NCBI GenBank assembly: GCA_035048815.1
Contig: JAUCBN010000016.1
Location: 8,052,501-8,116,500, forward strand
Direction: 5' to 3'
DNA: 64,000 bases
Origin: Abelmoschus esculentus
Lineage: Eukaryota; Streptophyta; Magnoliopsida; Malvales; Malvaceae
The position numbers and the translations under genes were made by a program. The notes under the pieces were generated by a model. The model made no database searches, was not told where the DNA came from, and worked only from the letters and a program-made list of their open reading frames with translations. The stretch's first letter is position 1. Each line of letters begins with the position of its first letter. Shown here piece by piece: positions 19,671-31,300 of this stretch.

Positions 19671-20050
19671 TTTATTTTTTTAGGATAATAAGAAAGAATG
19701 AAGGAGAAGTATTTCATAGCAGAAAATCTGTTGTCGTGGCAGTAAACAGTGTTAGAGCTGTAGCAGTTCCAACAGGCAGAATAATGTAACAACTAGTCTG
19801 TCGAAATTCCCACCGCGACAGCAAAGGCTAACGACTATAAAACGGTTAGTGATTCAAAACGGCTACAAAGACAAGGCCTTTATAAGAAACCTCTCCCTCT
19901 TGAACTATTCACTCTACCATTCTTTAATCTTTAGAATTACTTGCTTAAATCTCTCTCTTACATTACTCTTTGCTTACATCCAAGTTATTTTTCAGAAACT
20001 CTCCAAGATTATCTCCAAGATCTTCAGAAACACTCCAGTACTTATCCAGG
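19671..20050 (+). promoter_or_regulatory. Internal promoter-like leader of the Transposase_32 gene (El-4)
   Basis: A T-rich run ending TTTTAG (19682-19683) precedes GATAATAAGAAAG. TATA-like TATAAG at 19881-19886 is followed by CTTGAACTATTCACTCTACC. Same order and spacing as in El-1 and El-2. Confidence 0.5.
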
Positions 20051-20944
20051 GTTACCTACAATAGATTTGCCCCCGCTGTTGTTGAAGAACGCTTCAACAG
20101 ATCTTTCATTGCAAGGTAGTTATGGGAAGAGCAAGGATTCCAACACTCTGATGAAGAAAACTATGGAATCGAGCGTTACTTGTTCGATAGAATCAAGTAC
20201 CAAGAATGAAAAATCTTTTGCCTTCAACTTGCCCAGGCTAATGCAACAATAGTGTGGGAATTATACGCTCATGGGATGAGCAAGGACTCTCTTTATATCC
20301 ATTGCCAAGATAGGCCAGTCTGACTTGATGCCGAGATGATAAATCTGTTATATGGCCTAACCCCTGATCATGATGACCATTCTGCATTCATGGAGGAAAT
20401 CACCAACGAAGATTATTAGCTGATCAAAGACGACCTCTACTACGACGATACAAATTAGGAAATCGGTTCCCATAGAAGATCGGTGGCAAGGTAGAACTTA
20501 CAGCCCGAAGCCAAGCTGTGGAACACTTTTGTAAAAAGATACCTCATCCCAACTTCCCACAACAGCATCGTAGATCGAAGAAGATTGGTTCTCATCCAAT
20601 CTACCATCAACAAAAGAAGCATCAACGTGGGAGAGATAATCCTAAGGGAAATTTACGAGTGTGATAAAAAGGACAAAGAACCCTTATATTTTCCTTGTTT
20701 AATTACAGGTATTTGCAATGCTGCAGGTGTACCAAGGGCAGACACAGTCGAATTCATTACCCAAAGGCATGGGTGGACTAGGAAATTTTGCCACAAGGTT
20801 ATGCAAATAACCCAGGTAGAACCAGTCCAGGCAACTCCACAATAATTCACTACTGATACCACTACCGGGGCCCAGTACATGACAGATATACCTGATGCTA
20901 CCCACAACACTACCAAGGCAGATCCCTACCAGGAGATACTTTAG
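20051..20944 (+). pseudogene. Transposase_32-like gene, many stops (El-4)
   Basis: The start codon is lost (the copy begins at TYNRFAPAVVEERF, 20054). In-frame stops include TAG near 20118, TGA near 20207, TAG near 20418 and 20457, and TAA near 20842. The core KLWNTFVKRYLIPTSHNS, RRRLVLIQSTINKRSINVGE and PLYFPCLITGICNAAGVP is well kept. It ends YQEIL with TAG at 20942-20944, the same stop position as in El-1 and El-2. Confidence 0.75.
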
Positions 20945-20947
20945 AGG

Positions 20948-21581
20948 ATGACAACCATAGACCTAAGACATCAAAGATACATGGAATACCAAAGAGACTT
21001 CAACAACACACTTGCCCAGATGGTGCTCCATAATTTTCCCAGCCAAGGGATACAATTTCTAGATTTCCCCCCCAATATGATTGTCACAGTTGCACCCTTC
21101 ACCGAGATGACTCCAACCCAAGAGGACCACGACCATTCTTCCCTACTTGACCACAGAAACCATTCTATGCTTCTGGCCCATCACAGCCAGCAGAGACTAC
21201 CGCGACATCATCTTCCAGCCGTAAGCCATCAAAGAGGAGAGTAGTCTTCAGCACTCTACTAGGATCCCCATCATCATGGGAAGTCTATCAGTAGAGATAG
21301 ATGCCTATGTACATTAACGTTCAACCGCTACCGGGCCAAGCACTCACCAGGCCTTTGTAGATTCAGCAAATGAAGGCAGGACAGATATTATGATCACCGA
21401 GGAAGTTGCCGAAGAGGAAAAAGGGGAAGAAGCGGACGCTCTAATGCAACGGAAACCACCAACAAGAGTTAAGCCACCTCGAAAAGCAAAAACTCAACCA
21501 TCACCTTCACCAAAGATAAAACAATCAACAACAAGGCCTCGAAAATTAATTGTCACCACCAGCTCTTCAGAGTCTCTTTAA
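20948..21581 (+). pseudogene. Downstream tail frame after the Transposase_32 stop (El-4)
   Basis: ATG 20948 lies one codon (AGG) after the stop and in the same frame. It opens 98 codons: MTTIDLRHQRYMEYQRDFNN to a TAG at 21242-21244, with VTVAPFTEMTPTQED inside. After a break, an acidic then basic/proline tail runs 21390-21581 (EEVAEEEKGEEADA, KPPTRVKPPRKAK, TTSSSESL). Either a separate reinitiated product or the C-terminal half of the Transposase_32 protein behind a conserved stop. Confidence 0.6.
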
Positions 21582-22046
21582 ATTTTACATATTCATGTTG
21601 CTTTTATATATTTTTACTTGTTTCATTTTTCTTATTTTGTTGCCTACTGTGTGCAACTAATGTAAGTATTAAGGATAACGCTTGGTTCGAGTTTGGGGGT
21701 GTAGATTCACTGCCGAGGCAACTCACTACCGCGACCTTGACATGAAAGGAAATATTTAATTGTTTTTTCAAAAATTTTTCTATGTCCACCATATTACTTG
21801 AATTGTTGTCTATACTTTATCACTGTTTTTCATCAGTATTGCCTTAGTTTATTCTTTTAAGGCTATAGAAATCTTTCTCCTTACCATGATTAAGTCCTAT
21901 TTAGAAGGCTTAACTTTAGGATACTTAAGGAAGAAAAGTTAGAAGCTTGCTATAATTTTGATCTTAAAAACACTTTTGGGATTTGTTGGATTATAAATTT
22001 TTTTTAATGAAATTAGGCGATAAAGATAGATTTTTGGAAATATTGA

Positions 22047-22199
22047 CTAGAGGTGCCTATCACCGGTTCTAGGAACCACTCTTTTTCATGCTAGAGGTGC
22101 CTGAAATTGGTTCTAGTATGCTTAAAAAAGATTATCAAAAGAAAGAAGAAAATATTGATGAGAAAACATAATCCTTGAGGTGCCCTAAATTGGCTCAAG
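22047..22199 (+). repeat. Array of three 26-nt stem-loop repeats (El-4)
   Basis: Copies at 22047-22072, 22091-22116 and 22174-22199. The arms are CTAGAG/TTCTAG (G-U pair at the inner end) twice and CTTGAG/CTCAAG once. Confidence 0.75.
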
Positions 22200-22450
22200 A
22201 AATTGTTGTTTTAAGAAGAAAACACTAAATCCAAGTCTACTTGTCATGGAATTAGAGTTTGTCTAAGAAAGCCTTTAATCAAACTTGTCCATAAAAACGC
22301 ATACACTCACAAAATCTTATAGCTTGACTCCGGGAAAATCATTGGGTATCCGAAAGGTTAAGGCTTAAAGAATAGGCATAGTTATGGTGGGGAGAATAGA
22401 TGAAAATGTAAGACCAAAAGAGAATAAGGTTTGGCAAATTGATGGTTTGC

Positions 22451-22488
22451 ATTGCTTGAGGACAAGCAATAGTTTGAGTTTGGGGGTG
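22451..22488 (+). other. Hairpin plus polypurine tract (El-4)
   Basis: ATTGCTTG-AGGA-CAAGCAAT at 22451-22470, then GAGTTTGGGGGTG up to the LTR start at 22489. Confidence 0.8.
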
Positions 22489-23860
22489 CGATAAGTGCTC
22501 AATTCACTATCACTTTTTACACCTTTCATGAACAATAATCACTTAATCTACACCTACTTGAACTAATGCATGTACTTAATGTGAGATATTTAGATATTCT
22601 GCTTTTGTGACTTATAAAGATGATATTTATAGAAAAGACAAGTTTTACTACACTTTTGTGCATTTGCAGAAATATCTATTGTCGCGACAACAATTGAGGC
22701 CGAGGCAGAACCTAAGGCCGCGGCAGCATCTGAAGGACAAGTACCGATATTGTAGGTGAGCTGAAGAGAAAAATGAGGTGGACATTTCTGGACAAGTAGC
22801 ACAAGGATCGAAGCTGGGAAGCAAGTAGAAAGACCAAGTCAAAGGCCACGCGAGAAAAGAATCCTAGTGGGAATAAACTTGGAAATAAAACAAATATTTT
22901 TATTTATGTACTTGACTTGTGTTTTACTCCAAGTTGTATTCCTACTTAGGAAAGGTTTGTCCTAGGCCAAGCCTATATAAACCATAGCCGTCCAAGAACA
23001 TGAGCCTCATCGACATCTAAGACTAGAGAGTAAGATTCATCTTAGATTTTAGAGTTTTTTTACTTTTTATTATGTTCTAATTTCCTTTAAGCTTAGGTGA
23101 ACGTTGTAGAGTATTAGTGAGAAGAGATTGAACTTTGTTACTTGTTTCAATGCAATAAAATATCAAGGTTTGCTTATTCTTTTCTATTCATTATTCTTGC
23201 ATTCAAGTTCGGGAGAGAATTTTGTGAGTAATCTATTTATCTAATATTGGGAGAGTCAGATTCACGAAAGGAATAAGTACGATATTTTTCTATTAAGAAA
23301 ATACTAACTCAACCTAGGGATAGGTTAGAGTTTCAGCGTCTAAAAGAAGTATGGAATTGATTGGTGATTATAATTGATTCACGCCGGGAGGTATTATCCG
23401 GGACTGAACATCAATAGTACTTCGACTTAGGGATAAGCAGATTCATCAATGGAAACTTTGCCGAATCTTGGTAAAGTCCACCCAAGAGCAAGGGATTGCC
23501 GCAGCGGATGACACTTATCACTGTTGAGGCAGTAAAACTACAGTATTGTCGAGGCAGTGTTGTGTGATTGCATTGGACAAAAATAAGTCAATTGAATCTA
23601 CTATACAACACAACTGGATCCTGGTCACTTCTCTAATCTGATTATTCTCTTATTATTTAGTTTTCTTTATTTAAGTTATTTAGTTTACTCCAACCCAATT
23701 AATCTGTGTTTTTATTTTATTTCTTTTACAAAGCAAGAAGATTAAAGAAGACATATTGAGTAGATCAATCCATATGGAGATGATACATGATAATACTTAT
23801 CACTTTATTACTTGCAACGTGTACACTTGTACTATTTATGCATTTTTTACACGCAATAAA
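22489..23860 (+). repeat. El-4 3' LTR
   Basis: 1372 bp. The first base is C (CGATAAGTGCTC) where the family has T, and the end reads CAATA where the family has CATCA, so both terminal dinucleotides carry substitutions. TATA box TATATAAA at 22974-22981. GC motifs near 22680-22730. Confidence 0.88.
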
Positions 23861-23862
23861 CC

Positions 23863-25250
23863 CAAGGCGGAAGTTCTGGTTTATCAGGCTACTATACGTA
23901 ATGTGATGTTTAATCCAACAACACCTAGAACAATGAAGGACATCCCATAACCAAAAGTGTTCAATAGAACCCGATTGGCGAAAGATGTTGAGAACTTCAT
24001 TTGGTGTATGAAGTAATACTTCTAGGGAATGATCATCACTGACGCCGAAAAGGTTAATACTACGGTTGTCTATTTGACTGATGTTGCCTTGTTTTGGTGG
24101 AAAAAAATATGTTCCGAGTTGAGTGACGAGGACATTCCATTCGGGACATAGAAGGAATTTTAGTCTGAGCTTAAGGAACATTTTTATCCAAAGAATGCCA
24201 AAGAGGAAGTTCGAGATAGGCTTCACCAATTGAAGCACGACGGATCAATTCAGGAATATGTGAAAAGGTTTATTGAACTCAAGTTGTAAATTAAAGATTT
24301 GAGGAAATCTCGGAAGGTTTGTATCTCTTCAAATTCGGTCTCCAAAGATGGGCAAGAATGGAGTTGAAGAGAATAGGTGTCGAAGACCTTTCAAGAGCGA
24401 TGACCGCTGCTGAATCCATTACAAAATTTGAGATAAAACAAGAGTCTTCCAAGCCCCGTGATAAGGGTAATGGTAGAGGAGATAAGAAAGTTCCCGAAGA
24501 AAAGAATGTTGAAGGAAAACTATCCCTCAAGTCCAATCGGTATGATAAGCCATATGAGCAGAATGATCGAGGAACCATAAGGTGCTACCATTGTGAGGGT
24601 CCTCACGTAGTGAAGGATTTTCCAAACAAGAAGAGACGCCTTGGTGCCAATGTCCATAAGGACGACGATTCAGATGGTGAACCAGGAAGACTTGTTGCAA
24701 TCGCTCGTGTCGAAGGTGGAAAGTCAAAGATAATGAGTCGCAAGTATTACCGTTGTAAGGGATCACATTTAGAGCGAGAGTGCCCTGATCGAGTTAAGCA
24801 GTAAAAGGAGGATGATCCCGAGGGAGATGAGGCTGTGAAGCTTGGCTCGATGATTTTGAGTTCTGCCAAGAAGAAAGGCAAGAAACATAATGGGTTGATG
24901 TTTATCGATATCAATGTAGCGGGACGATCGAAGAGTGCTTTGGTGAACACTGGGGCAATCAATCTGTTCATGTCCAAGAAGGCTGTAGTGGAGCTTGGTC
25001 TTAAAGTTTTGGATTCAAGGAATAATATCAAGACTGTGAATGCCAAGAATGCTTCTGTTATAAGGACTGTGCGAAAATTCAATTTGTATACAGTGATTGG
25101 AAGTCCAAGGAAGACTTCGAGGTAATCGAACTTGATGACTTTGATTTTATTATGGGACTAAACTTCCTTGACCGTGTACAAGCGATCATCATTCTGTGTG
25201 CCAACTTCGTGTACATCTTGGATCCGAGGCAACGATGTATTGTACTCGTA
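23863..25250 (+). pseudogene. El-3 gag core, zinc knuckles and protease, broken
   Basis: The frame resumes after El-4: PKAEVLVYQATIRNVMFNP, stop at 23948, then FNRTRLAKDVENFIWCMK, DVALFWWKKICSELSDEDIP, EFQSELKEHFYP-like and LHQLKHDGSIQEYVKRFIEL (retrotransposon gag core), with a frameshift near 24310. Zinc-knuckle region: CYHCEGPHVVKDF (fourth ligand Cys replaced by Phe) and YYRCKGSHLERECP (first ligand Cys replaced by Tyr). Protease: ALVNTGAINLFMSKKAV, where the catalytic Asp of DTG is Asn (GAC to AAC), followed after a frameshift near 25120 by DFDFIMGLNFLDR. Inactive as read. Confidence 0.85.
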
Positions 25251-25803
25251 CGATGAGACATCAGGCAAAGGACCAAGAAGTTAACAACTATTTAGCGTGT
25301 CGAGGATGCTCCAAGCCAAGGAGACATCGAGTTAGAGGTGACTGTTGGGGATATTTCCTTGGATGGGCATGTGTTGCCCGATCTTGTTGACATGGAAGCC
25401 GTCAAGGAGCCATCCATGGGCGAGGTGGCCGATGCATCAAACTTTTAGGGTGACGAAGTATCGATGGGTGTTGCATTGCCGAAGAGAAATGAGGTGTCAA
25501 GCTTCAGTGATGAAGGATTGACGGGTAGAGTAAATACTGAGTCAATGAGTGAGGTATCTCTTGAACACAAGGAGAGTGATCAAGATTTTCCTGATACGGT
25601 TGATTCTATATGGCAGTGCAAGCCGAGGCAAGCAGTCCTTATTAGGGGACAATCGAATCAGAGTCTGATTCTCTTTATGGGGAGAGTGGTTCTTTTGGGG
25701 GAACATACAAGCTAGACTCTGAGATAGAATCAAGCCAAGGTGTGCGAGAAGCTCTAGGATCGAACTCAGACTTGTCCGAGTGGCGCGAAGAGGTCATCGC
25801 CAA
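25251..25803 (+). pseudogene. El-3 post-protease acidic region in place of RT
   Basis: A mostly open, acidic stretch with one TAG near 25447: shifted translation includes DISLDGHVLPDLVDMEAVKE, GVALPKRNEVSSFSDEG and EHKESDQDFPDTVDSIWQCK, ending SEWREEVIAKFGG just before the polypurine tract. Nothing resembles RT, RNase H or integrase. The segment probably joins the linker after protease to the extreme end of the polyprotein. Confidence 0.55.
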
Positions 25804-25819
25804 GTTTGGTGGGGGAGAA

Positions 25820-26411
25820 TGTCATGGGCCGCAGGTTGAGGTCCGAGACATTGGAACCACATGGTGCGACTTGGCATGATCAAGTAAGTCCAAGGGTGAT
25901 TTTGGGCTTGAGAAGACCACCAACGTTGGCCCGATCTAAGGAGAGTTCTAGAAGCTTTATCAATTTAAGGTGTGTAAACACAAAAGATACTTTCCATAGT
26001 TAGGTGGGAATATTCTTAGAATTATACTTTGTAAATGGATAGGGTTGTATCATAGCCGTCGATGTAAATCTGTATAGAAAGTAGGATCGAGGAGAGTTTA
26101 AGTATAAATAGAGGTCTTCCCCACCTCATTTGATGTATCAGAGTTTCCAAGTTTTCAAGGAATAAAGACAATTACTCTTAAAAATCCTTTGAGCATTCTT
26201 CATTCGTTCTTTCTTTGTTCTTGAGCGTTCTTGAAGATTTCTTCCTTGCTTATCTCTTTTGATCCGTTTTTGCTTAGAACGCTTTGCGTTTATCGATACT
26301 TGAGAAGTTTGATCTTCCGAAAGTGTTGAGAAGGCTTACTTAGGTGTTTGTATTGAGTCACATCGCCTAAGGCCGCACGGTGGGCTGGTTTAAAAGTCTA
26401 GCGTCGTGACA
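25820..26411 (+). repeat. El-3 3' LTR
   Basis: 592 bp, TGTCATGGGCC to GTCGTGACA, so the termini are the inverted pair TGTCA/TGACA. TATA box TATAAATAG at 26103-26111. Confidence 0.88.
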
Positions 26412-28419
26412 ATATGTACTTCCATTGCCTTGAATTTTCTATTTAGGAAAACTAATTTCTTCAAAGGTATAATTTTAAAAACATGCTCAAATATTATATT
26501 TATAAATATAATAAAACTTTTATTGAAAACCTAATTATATTATTTAATATTTTAATCATAATTATTTTAGGTAAACTATAACGGAAGTTATTTAATTATG
26601 AGTAATATTATATTTGGATCACTCAATTATTAAAAGTTAATTTTAGGTCACTTAATTAAGAGTTAAGTTATATTTGGGTTACCCAATTATTAAAGATTAT
26701 ATATGGACCCCTCAATTATGGGTAATATTATACTTGGATTACGCAAGATAATATTATCTCTGGGTCACCCGTTATATTTAAAAAATTTATATATATTTGA
26801 CGATTTCTCTTCAATAATAAATATTTTAGGTAAATTAAATCATTTATCACTTAATTTTTTATTCTTATTTTGGTCATTAAAATTTAAATTTTTTTAAATT
26901 CAATTATTTGTTTTAAAATTTTCATAATTTAATCGCTCTATGATAGCATCAACAAAAAATGATGTAGTCGAATTTAAGATAGTGTCTGTGGTTATATTAA
27001 TAGGTGGGATGAAAAGGACAATTTCCAATTCAAGTTGTTATAAGAAGATTAGAATTTTTTGAGAACATAATTAATAATTCTTTCTATCAAACATGTCGAG
27101 ATTTAAAAGAACTATGATTAATTTGTTCATTTAAATCAATGTCGAAGATACAATTTTCTTTCACTTCTAAATTATTAAAAATAAGAATCAGTAGAAAACA
27201 AAATCATCAGTACTAGTTGAAATATATTAATAATTAAATATAATTAACCAAACTAGAAATCATCGAGTGCAAGGACGTAGCTATGTTCACTATTCCCTCC
27301 CAAATATTTTTGGTATAATTTTATTTAAGGTTCTTATTAATTTAAATAATAGTAAAATAAAGTTTTTGTCCCTCCCAAATTTTATATTTAAAGGCTTAAT
27401 AGATCTTTCCTCCTCCTAATGTTTGATTCTAACTCCGTTCTTGATCGATTGCATAGCTAGTATTATGAAACTCATTATATTTTGTATCTTTATAACATGG
27501 TTATTTTATACTAGCATAAATGACCAAATGGAAGTTAGAATCAAATATTAGGAGGAACAGAGATCTTAATAGTACAAATATGAATAATATATTAAAATTT
27601 ATAAAAGTTTTTGTCCCTTCCAAAGTTTTGTATCTTAATAAAACACCACCCCTCTAACGTGCCGCTTGAATACTTGCAAGTTTTACCTTCCACCATTATA
27701 GGCCTCATCTCATTTTTATTTTACAAATAAAAAACATGAAAAATATATAAATTAAAGAAATCTAAAGTATTTAAACACGAGTTTAAATATAAATATTAAA
27801 TATGAATATAAACAACTTTTTATATATACGCACATGTGGAGTTATTATGTTAAATGTTAAAAAATATAAAAAAAGCCTTGTTGTTAGAAGAAGCATTAAA
27901 AGAAAGAAAGCAACTGAAAATATACAAAAGAATCATTTCATATTATGAAAAAAATTTGGGCAAGTGAGCAATCTATTTAATGTATAAAGAGATAAGAGAG
28001 GATAAAAATGAAGAATTTTAAGACATTTATATAAAAACAAGATTACAGTAAAAAAAAGAGACAACACAAACATATTTTTATAGGATTGTCAAACTCTATC
28101 TAACCAGATCATAACATTTGTTGTTAATGCTATGCTTCTAACCGATACAACATCGGATTTAGTAAGCATGTTTTCACAAAAGGTTTGATTGTTTTTTTTT
28201 TCTTCAGATTTTATATCACTTTTGATGTGATATTTTTCAATTATTAAATGGTAGAACGTTTTGGAACATTTTTCTTTACAAATTGTTTTTTATGTTTTTC
28301 GAAATCTATCGAATTTTTTTATTAAAATTTAAATCTTTTTTTAGTATCATTAAAGTCTGTTTTGATTTTTAGATGTACGAAACTTAAAGATATTATATTA
28401 ACTTTAGGGGTGTTTATAA
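26412..28419. repeat. AT-rich tandem unit, copy 1
   Basis: No gene is supported. The unit begins near the motif TTGAATTTTCTATTTAGG and includes several degenerate copies of TTTGGGTCACTCAATTAT (26616-26775), a block AAGAAGATTAGAATTTTTTG (about 27044) and a block TTGGGCAAGTGAGCAATCTA (about 27956). The same blocks return in the same order in copy 2, and the first blocks in copy 3. El-3 ends exactly where copy 1 begins. Confidence 0.7.
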
Positions 28420-28793
28420 ATATGTAAGTCCATTGTCTTGAATTATCTATTTAGATAAACTTATTGCGTCAAAGGTGTAGTTTTAAAAACATGTTCAAAT
28501 ATCATATTTATAAATATAATAAATTTTTTATTGAAAACCTAATTATATTATTTAAAATTTAAATTTTATTTATTTTAGGTAAACTACAACAAAAGTTATT
28601 TAATTACGAGTACTATTATATTTGGGTCACCGAATTCGTAAAAGTTACTTTTAGGCCACTCAATTATGTGTTAAGTTATATTTTGGTCACTCAATTATTA
28701 AAGTTTATATGTGGATCACTCAATTATGGGTAAGATCATATTTAAATCACTAAAGGTAAGATTATATTTGGGTTATCCGTTATATTTAAATAT

Positions 28794-29030
28794 TGTTAAG
28801 AATATTTTATTTATGGTGAATATCCATGTATTAGAGGAAGGTTTAATGAGCTTTATTATTAGGGTTTAATACCCATTAGAATTAGGGTTTCCATCTTATG
28901 CCTATAAATATAAACTTTTGGTTAAAGCATTATATACAACCCTACTTTGAGAATATAATACAAATCTCTCTCTTTTATCTCTCATCTTTGTTTTCTTACT
29001 TTGTTCTTATATTTTACTTTATTCACAACA
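28794..29030 (+). repeat. El-6 5' LTR
   Basis: 237 bp with TATA box TATAAATA at 28903-28910 and a CTCTCTCTTTT run. The 3' partner is the same length. Confidence 0.9.
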
Positions 29031-29045
29031 CGTTATCAGCACGAG
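29031..29045 (+). other. Primer-site region of El-6
   Basis: CGTTATCAGCACGAG follows the LTR end directly. This sequence is common after plant copia LTRs. It is not the full initiator-Met complement (TGGTATCAGAGC) and I do not assign the tRNA. Confidence 0.55.
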
Positions 29046-31300
29046 ACTCTAACCAAGAGAGATTTTTTCATTCAAATCTTGAAGGAGTTATTGAAAAGAA
29101 TTAGTTACTAGCATAAATCCAAGATAAGTTCTTCTTCCTCAATTATATTTTAATTATCAGTTATTTTTCTATTTTGATATTTGATTTGATTTTTAATTTA
29201 TTAAAAATCTTTTGTTATTTGGTGTTTGTATAACGATAAAGTGACTCAATTACCATGGTTCTTATTGACAATTACGGAAAAAATTTTAACACAAATTGGG
29301 AACTAAATCTACCATATATTCAAATTAGTAGAATGTCTGGTATGTTTTATTTATTTAATTTGAGATTTTTTTATCTTTATTTATAGCCAATGTTTGTTTA
29401 TTTTATTATTATTATGAAAGTTTATGTTTTAATCATGTTCTAAGTATTATATGATATTAGAACAAATATTAAACCTTTAATTAATTAATATGTTCTTTGT
29501 TATGTTGGTTTAATCCGAGTATATTGGTTGGACATCCCGTTCTGCGATGCTATTGGTCTCAAAGGAGGTTCTTTTTAAAGGATCTTGTGGACTGGTTTAA
29601 CAACGCCGCGTATAAGGATTAAATTTTTGTTCATTGTATGTATTGTATATATATTGGTTAATACATTACTATTTAATAGTATATATATCATAAAGTTTAT
29701 ATTTGCTTGAAAGCAATACTATTTTTATGTCGAAAAACTCGACTATAAACTTCTCCCAAGTTCAAGTTACAAAAATCATCTTGATCCAAGAATTTTTATG
29801 GGAGCCTGAAGTGAATGCATGCATGATGCTTATTCCATGAAATTATTTGATTTATGTCATTCCTTGAAGTGAATGCAAGCATGTTGTTTATTCCATGCGA
29901 TTATGTAAGCATGATGTTTATTCCACGCGATTATGCAAGCATGATGTTTATTCCATGCCATTATAAAAGCATGATGTTTATTTCATGCGATTATTGAATT
30001 TGTTTCATTCCTTGAAGTGAATGCAAATGTGATAATTCACTATATGATTAGTGAATAAAACTCTTTATGTGTCAGAGTATCACTGATGAGTATATGTTAG
30101 AAAATCGTACTCAATTTTCACATATTAATGTTGTCCTATAGACACTATCGTGAAAAGGTTTTAAATACCTATTAGTCTTCGCTCCATTCCCTAAACTGAA
30201 TGTGATATTTTATAACAAAATGAATAAAAGCCACATTAGTAATTCTGGTTACGATTGAGGTCATAAAATAAACATGAATAAGATGATTCTTTTGTGAATG
30301 CTTATATCCACCAGAAGTGGAATTATAAAGATGACAAGAATGATAGACATCATATAAAAATATTTATGTTATCAATGCGATGGTATAAACTATTGATCTC
30401 GTACTTGTCAAACATCGAAGTATTATGAACTTTATCCATATTCATGAATGATAAATGAAAAAAATATAAACAAATTTTCTTTGAGGTGTAAATAATTATG
30501 GCGTTGTTGGTCCAGCTCACTTGGATATTATTAATTTTCTTATAATCCTTCTAGAGAATAATTCACCATTTATTTTATTTCCCTTATAACATATAAAGGA
30601 AATAATTGATCTTTTATTTATTTTGTTTTATCTTAAGTTATTTTGATTTATTATTTATTTATGTTAAATTATTTTACATATTATTTATTTATGCTTTATG
30701 TTAATTTATCATTGATTTATTTTACATATTATTTATTTATGTTTTATGTTAATTTATTCTTTAAATAATATTATCATTTTCGAACTAAAATGTACAATGA
30801 ATTGTGGCTATTTATGCCAAGCAGATAGTGCAAGTACTCATACTATATTTAAGCATAAGAAATATTTTATCATTTAAATACAAGGGAAAATGTGAGTACT
30901 ATATCTCAAAGTACTAAAATATCAATGTTTCGGAAGATCTTTTGAGGGTTTATCTTTAATAGATAACCGATTAGATATAATATGCTATATTTAATATTTT
31001 TCATTCCCCGAAGTGAATGGTACAAAACAGATATTTTTCATTTCTCGAAGTGAATGAAATAAAACACATATTAAAAGGTACATAATTATGCATATTTTCC
31101 CATTTTAAATTCAAGGGAATAATGTGAGTACTATATCCGGAAGTACTAATATCACATAAGACTTTGACTGAGCAAATATTTTATTGCCAAATGGAACTAT
31201 ATTCCATATTTACAGTGCATTATACTCGTCAAAGTTGCAAATAAACTTATTGAGTTTTAAAGATATTTATAAAAATATATTGAGAATATTAGTCAAGGGG
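29046..31300 (+). pseudogene. El-6 leader, gag and protease region, unreadable
   Basis: This stretch should hold gag and protease but no frame is convincing. It holds a 30-bp tandem repeat (29877-29996) and four inverted motifs of the form CATTC-n-GAATG (29858, 30006, 31002, 31039). Confidence 0.4.
29877..29996 (+). repeat. 30-bp tandem repeat, four copies
   Basis: The unit AAGCATGATGTTTATTCCAT plus GCGATTATGC starts at 29877, 29907, 29937 and 29967 with a strict 30-bp period and few substitutions. Confidence 0.85.

Larger units (their letters stand above)
11505..23860 (+). mobile_element. El-4: pol-less Athila-like element inserted in El-3 gag
   Basis: The left LTR starts TGATAATTGCC at 11505 and the right LTR ends ACACGCAATA at 23860. 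The flanks are AACTC (11500-11504) and AACCC (23861-23865), a target duplication with one transition. Without El-5 the element is ~8 kb: truncated 5' LTR, Athila gag, protease fused to an integrase tail, leader, Transposase_32 gene with acidic tail, three stem-loops, hairpin, polypurine tract, 3' LTR. RT, RNase H and integrase core are absent. The end of the 5' LTR, the primer site and the leader are also deleted near 12500. Confidence 0.87.
10570..26411 (+). mobile_element. El-3: gag-protease Ty3/gypsy element without RT, hosting El-4/El-5
   Basis: Related LTRs lie at 10570-11167 and 25820-26411. The initiator-Met primer site follows the left LTR and a polypurine tract GTTTGGTGGGGGAGAA (25804-25819) precedes the right one. 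Once El-4 is removed the element is about 3.5 kb: a gag N-terminal coiled coil (11232-11504), gag core, zinc knuckles and protease (23863-25250), and an acidic downstream region. RT, RNase H and integrase are absent. The gag sequence resembles the chromovirus-type gag common in dicots (RETVVAVS, LEDKVTRLEGSM, ALFWWKK). I could not find a target duplication (AGAAA left, ATATG right). Confidence 0.82.

Noticed and set aside
23765..24238. 157-codon minus-strand open frame
   Set aside because: Antisense to the readable El-3 gag and the end of the El-4 LTR; no family resemblance.
10570..26411. Target duplication for El-3
   Set aside because: Flanks AGAAA and ATATG do not match, and the left LTR edge is altered, so none is claimed.
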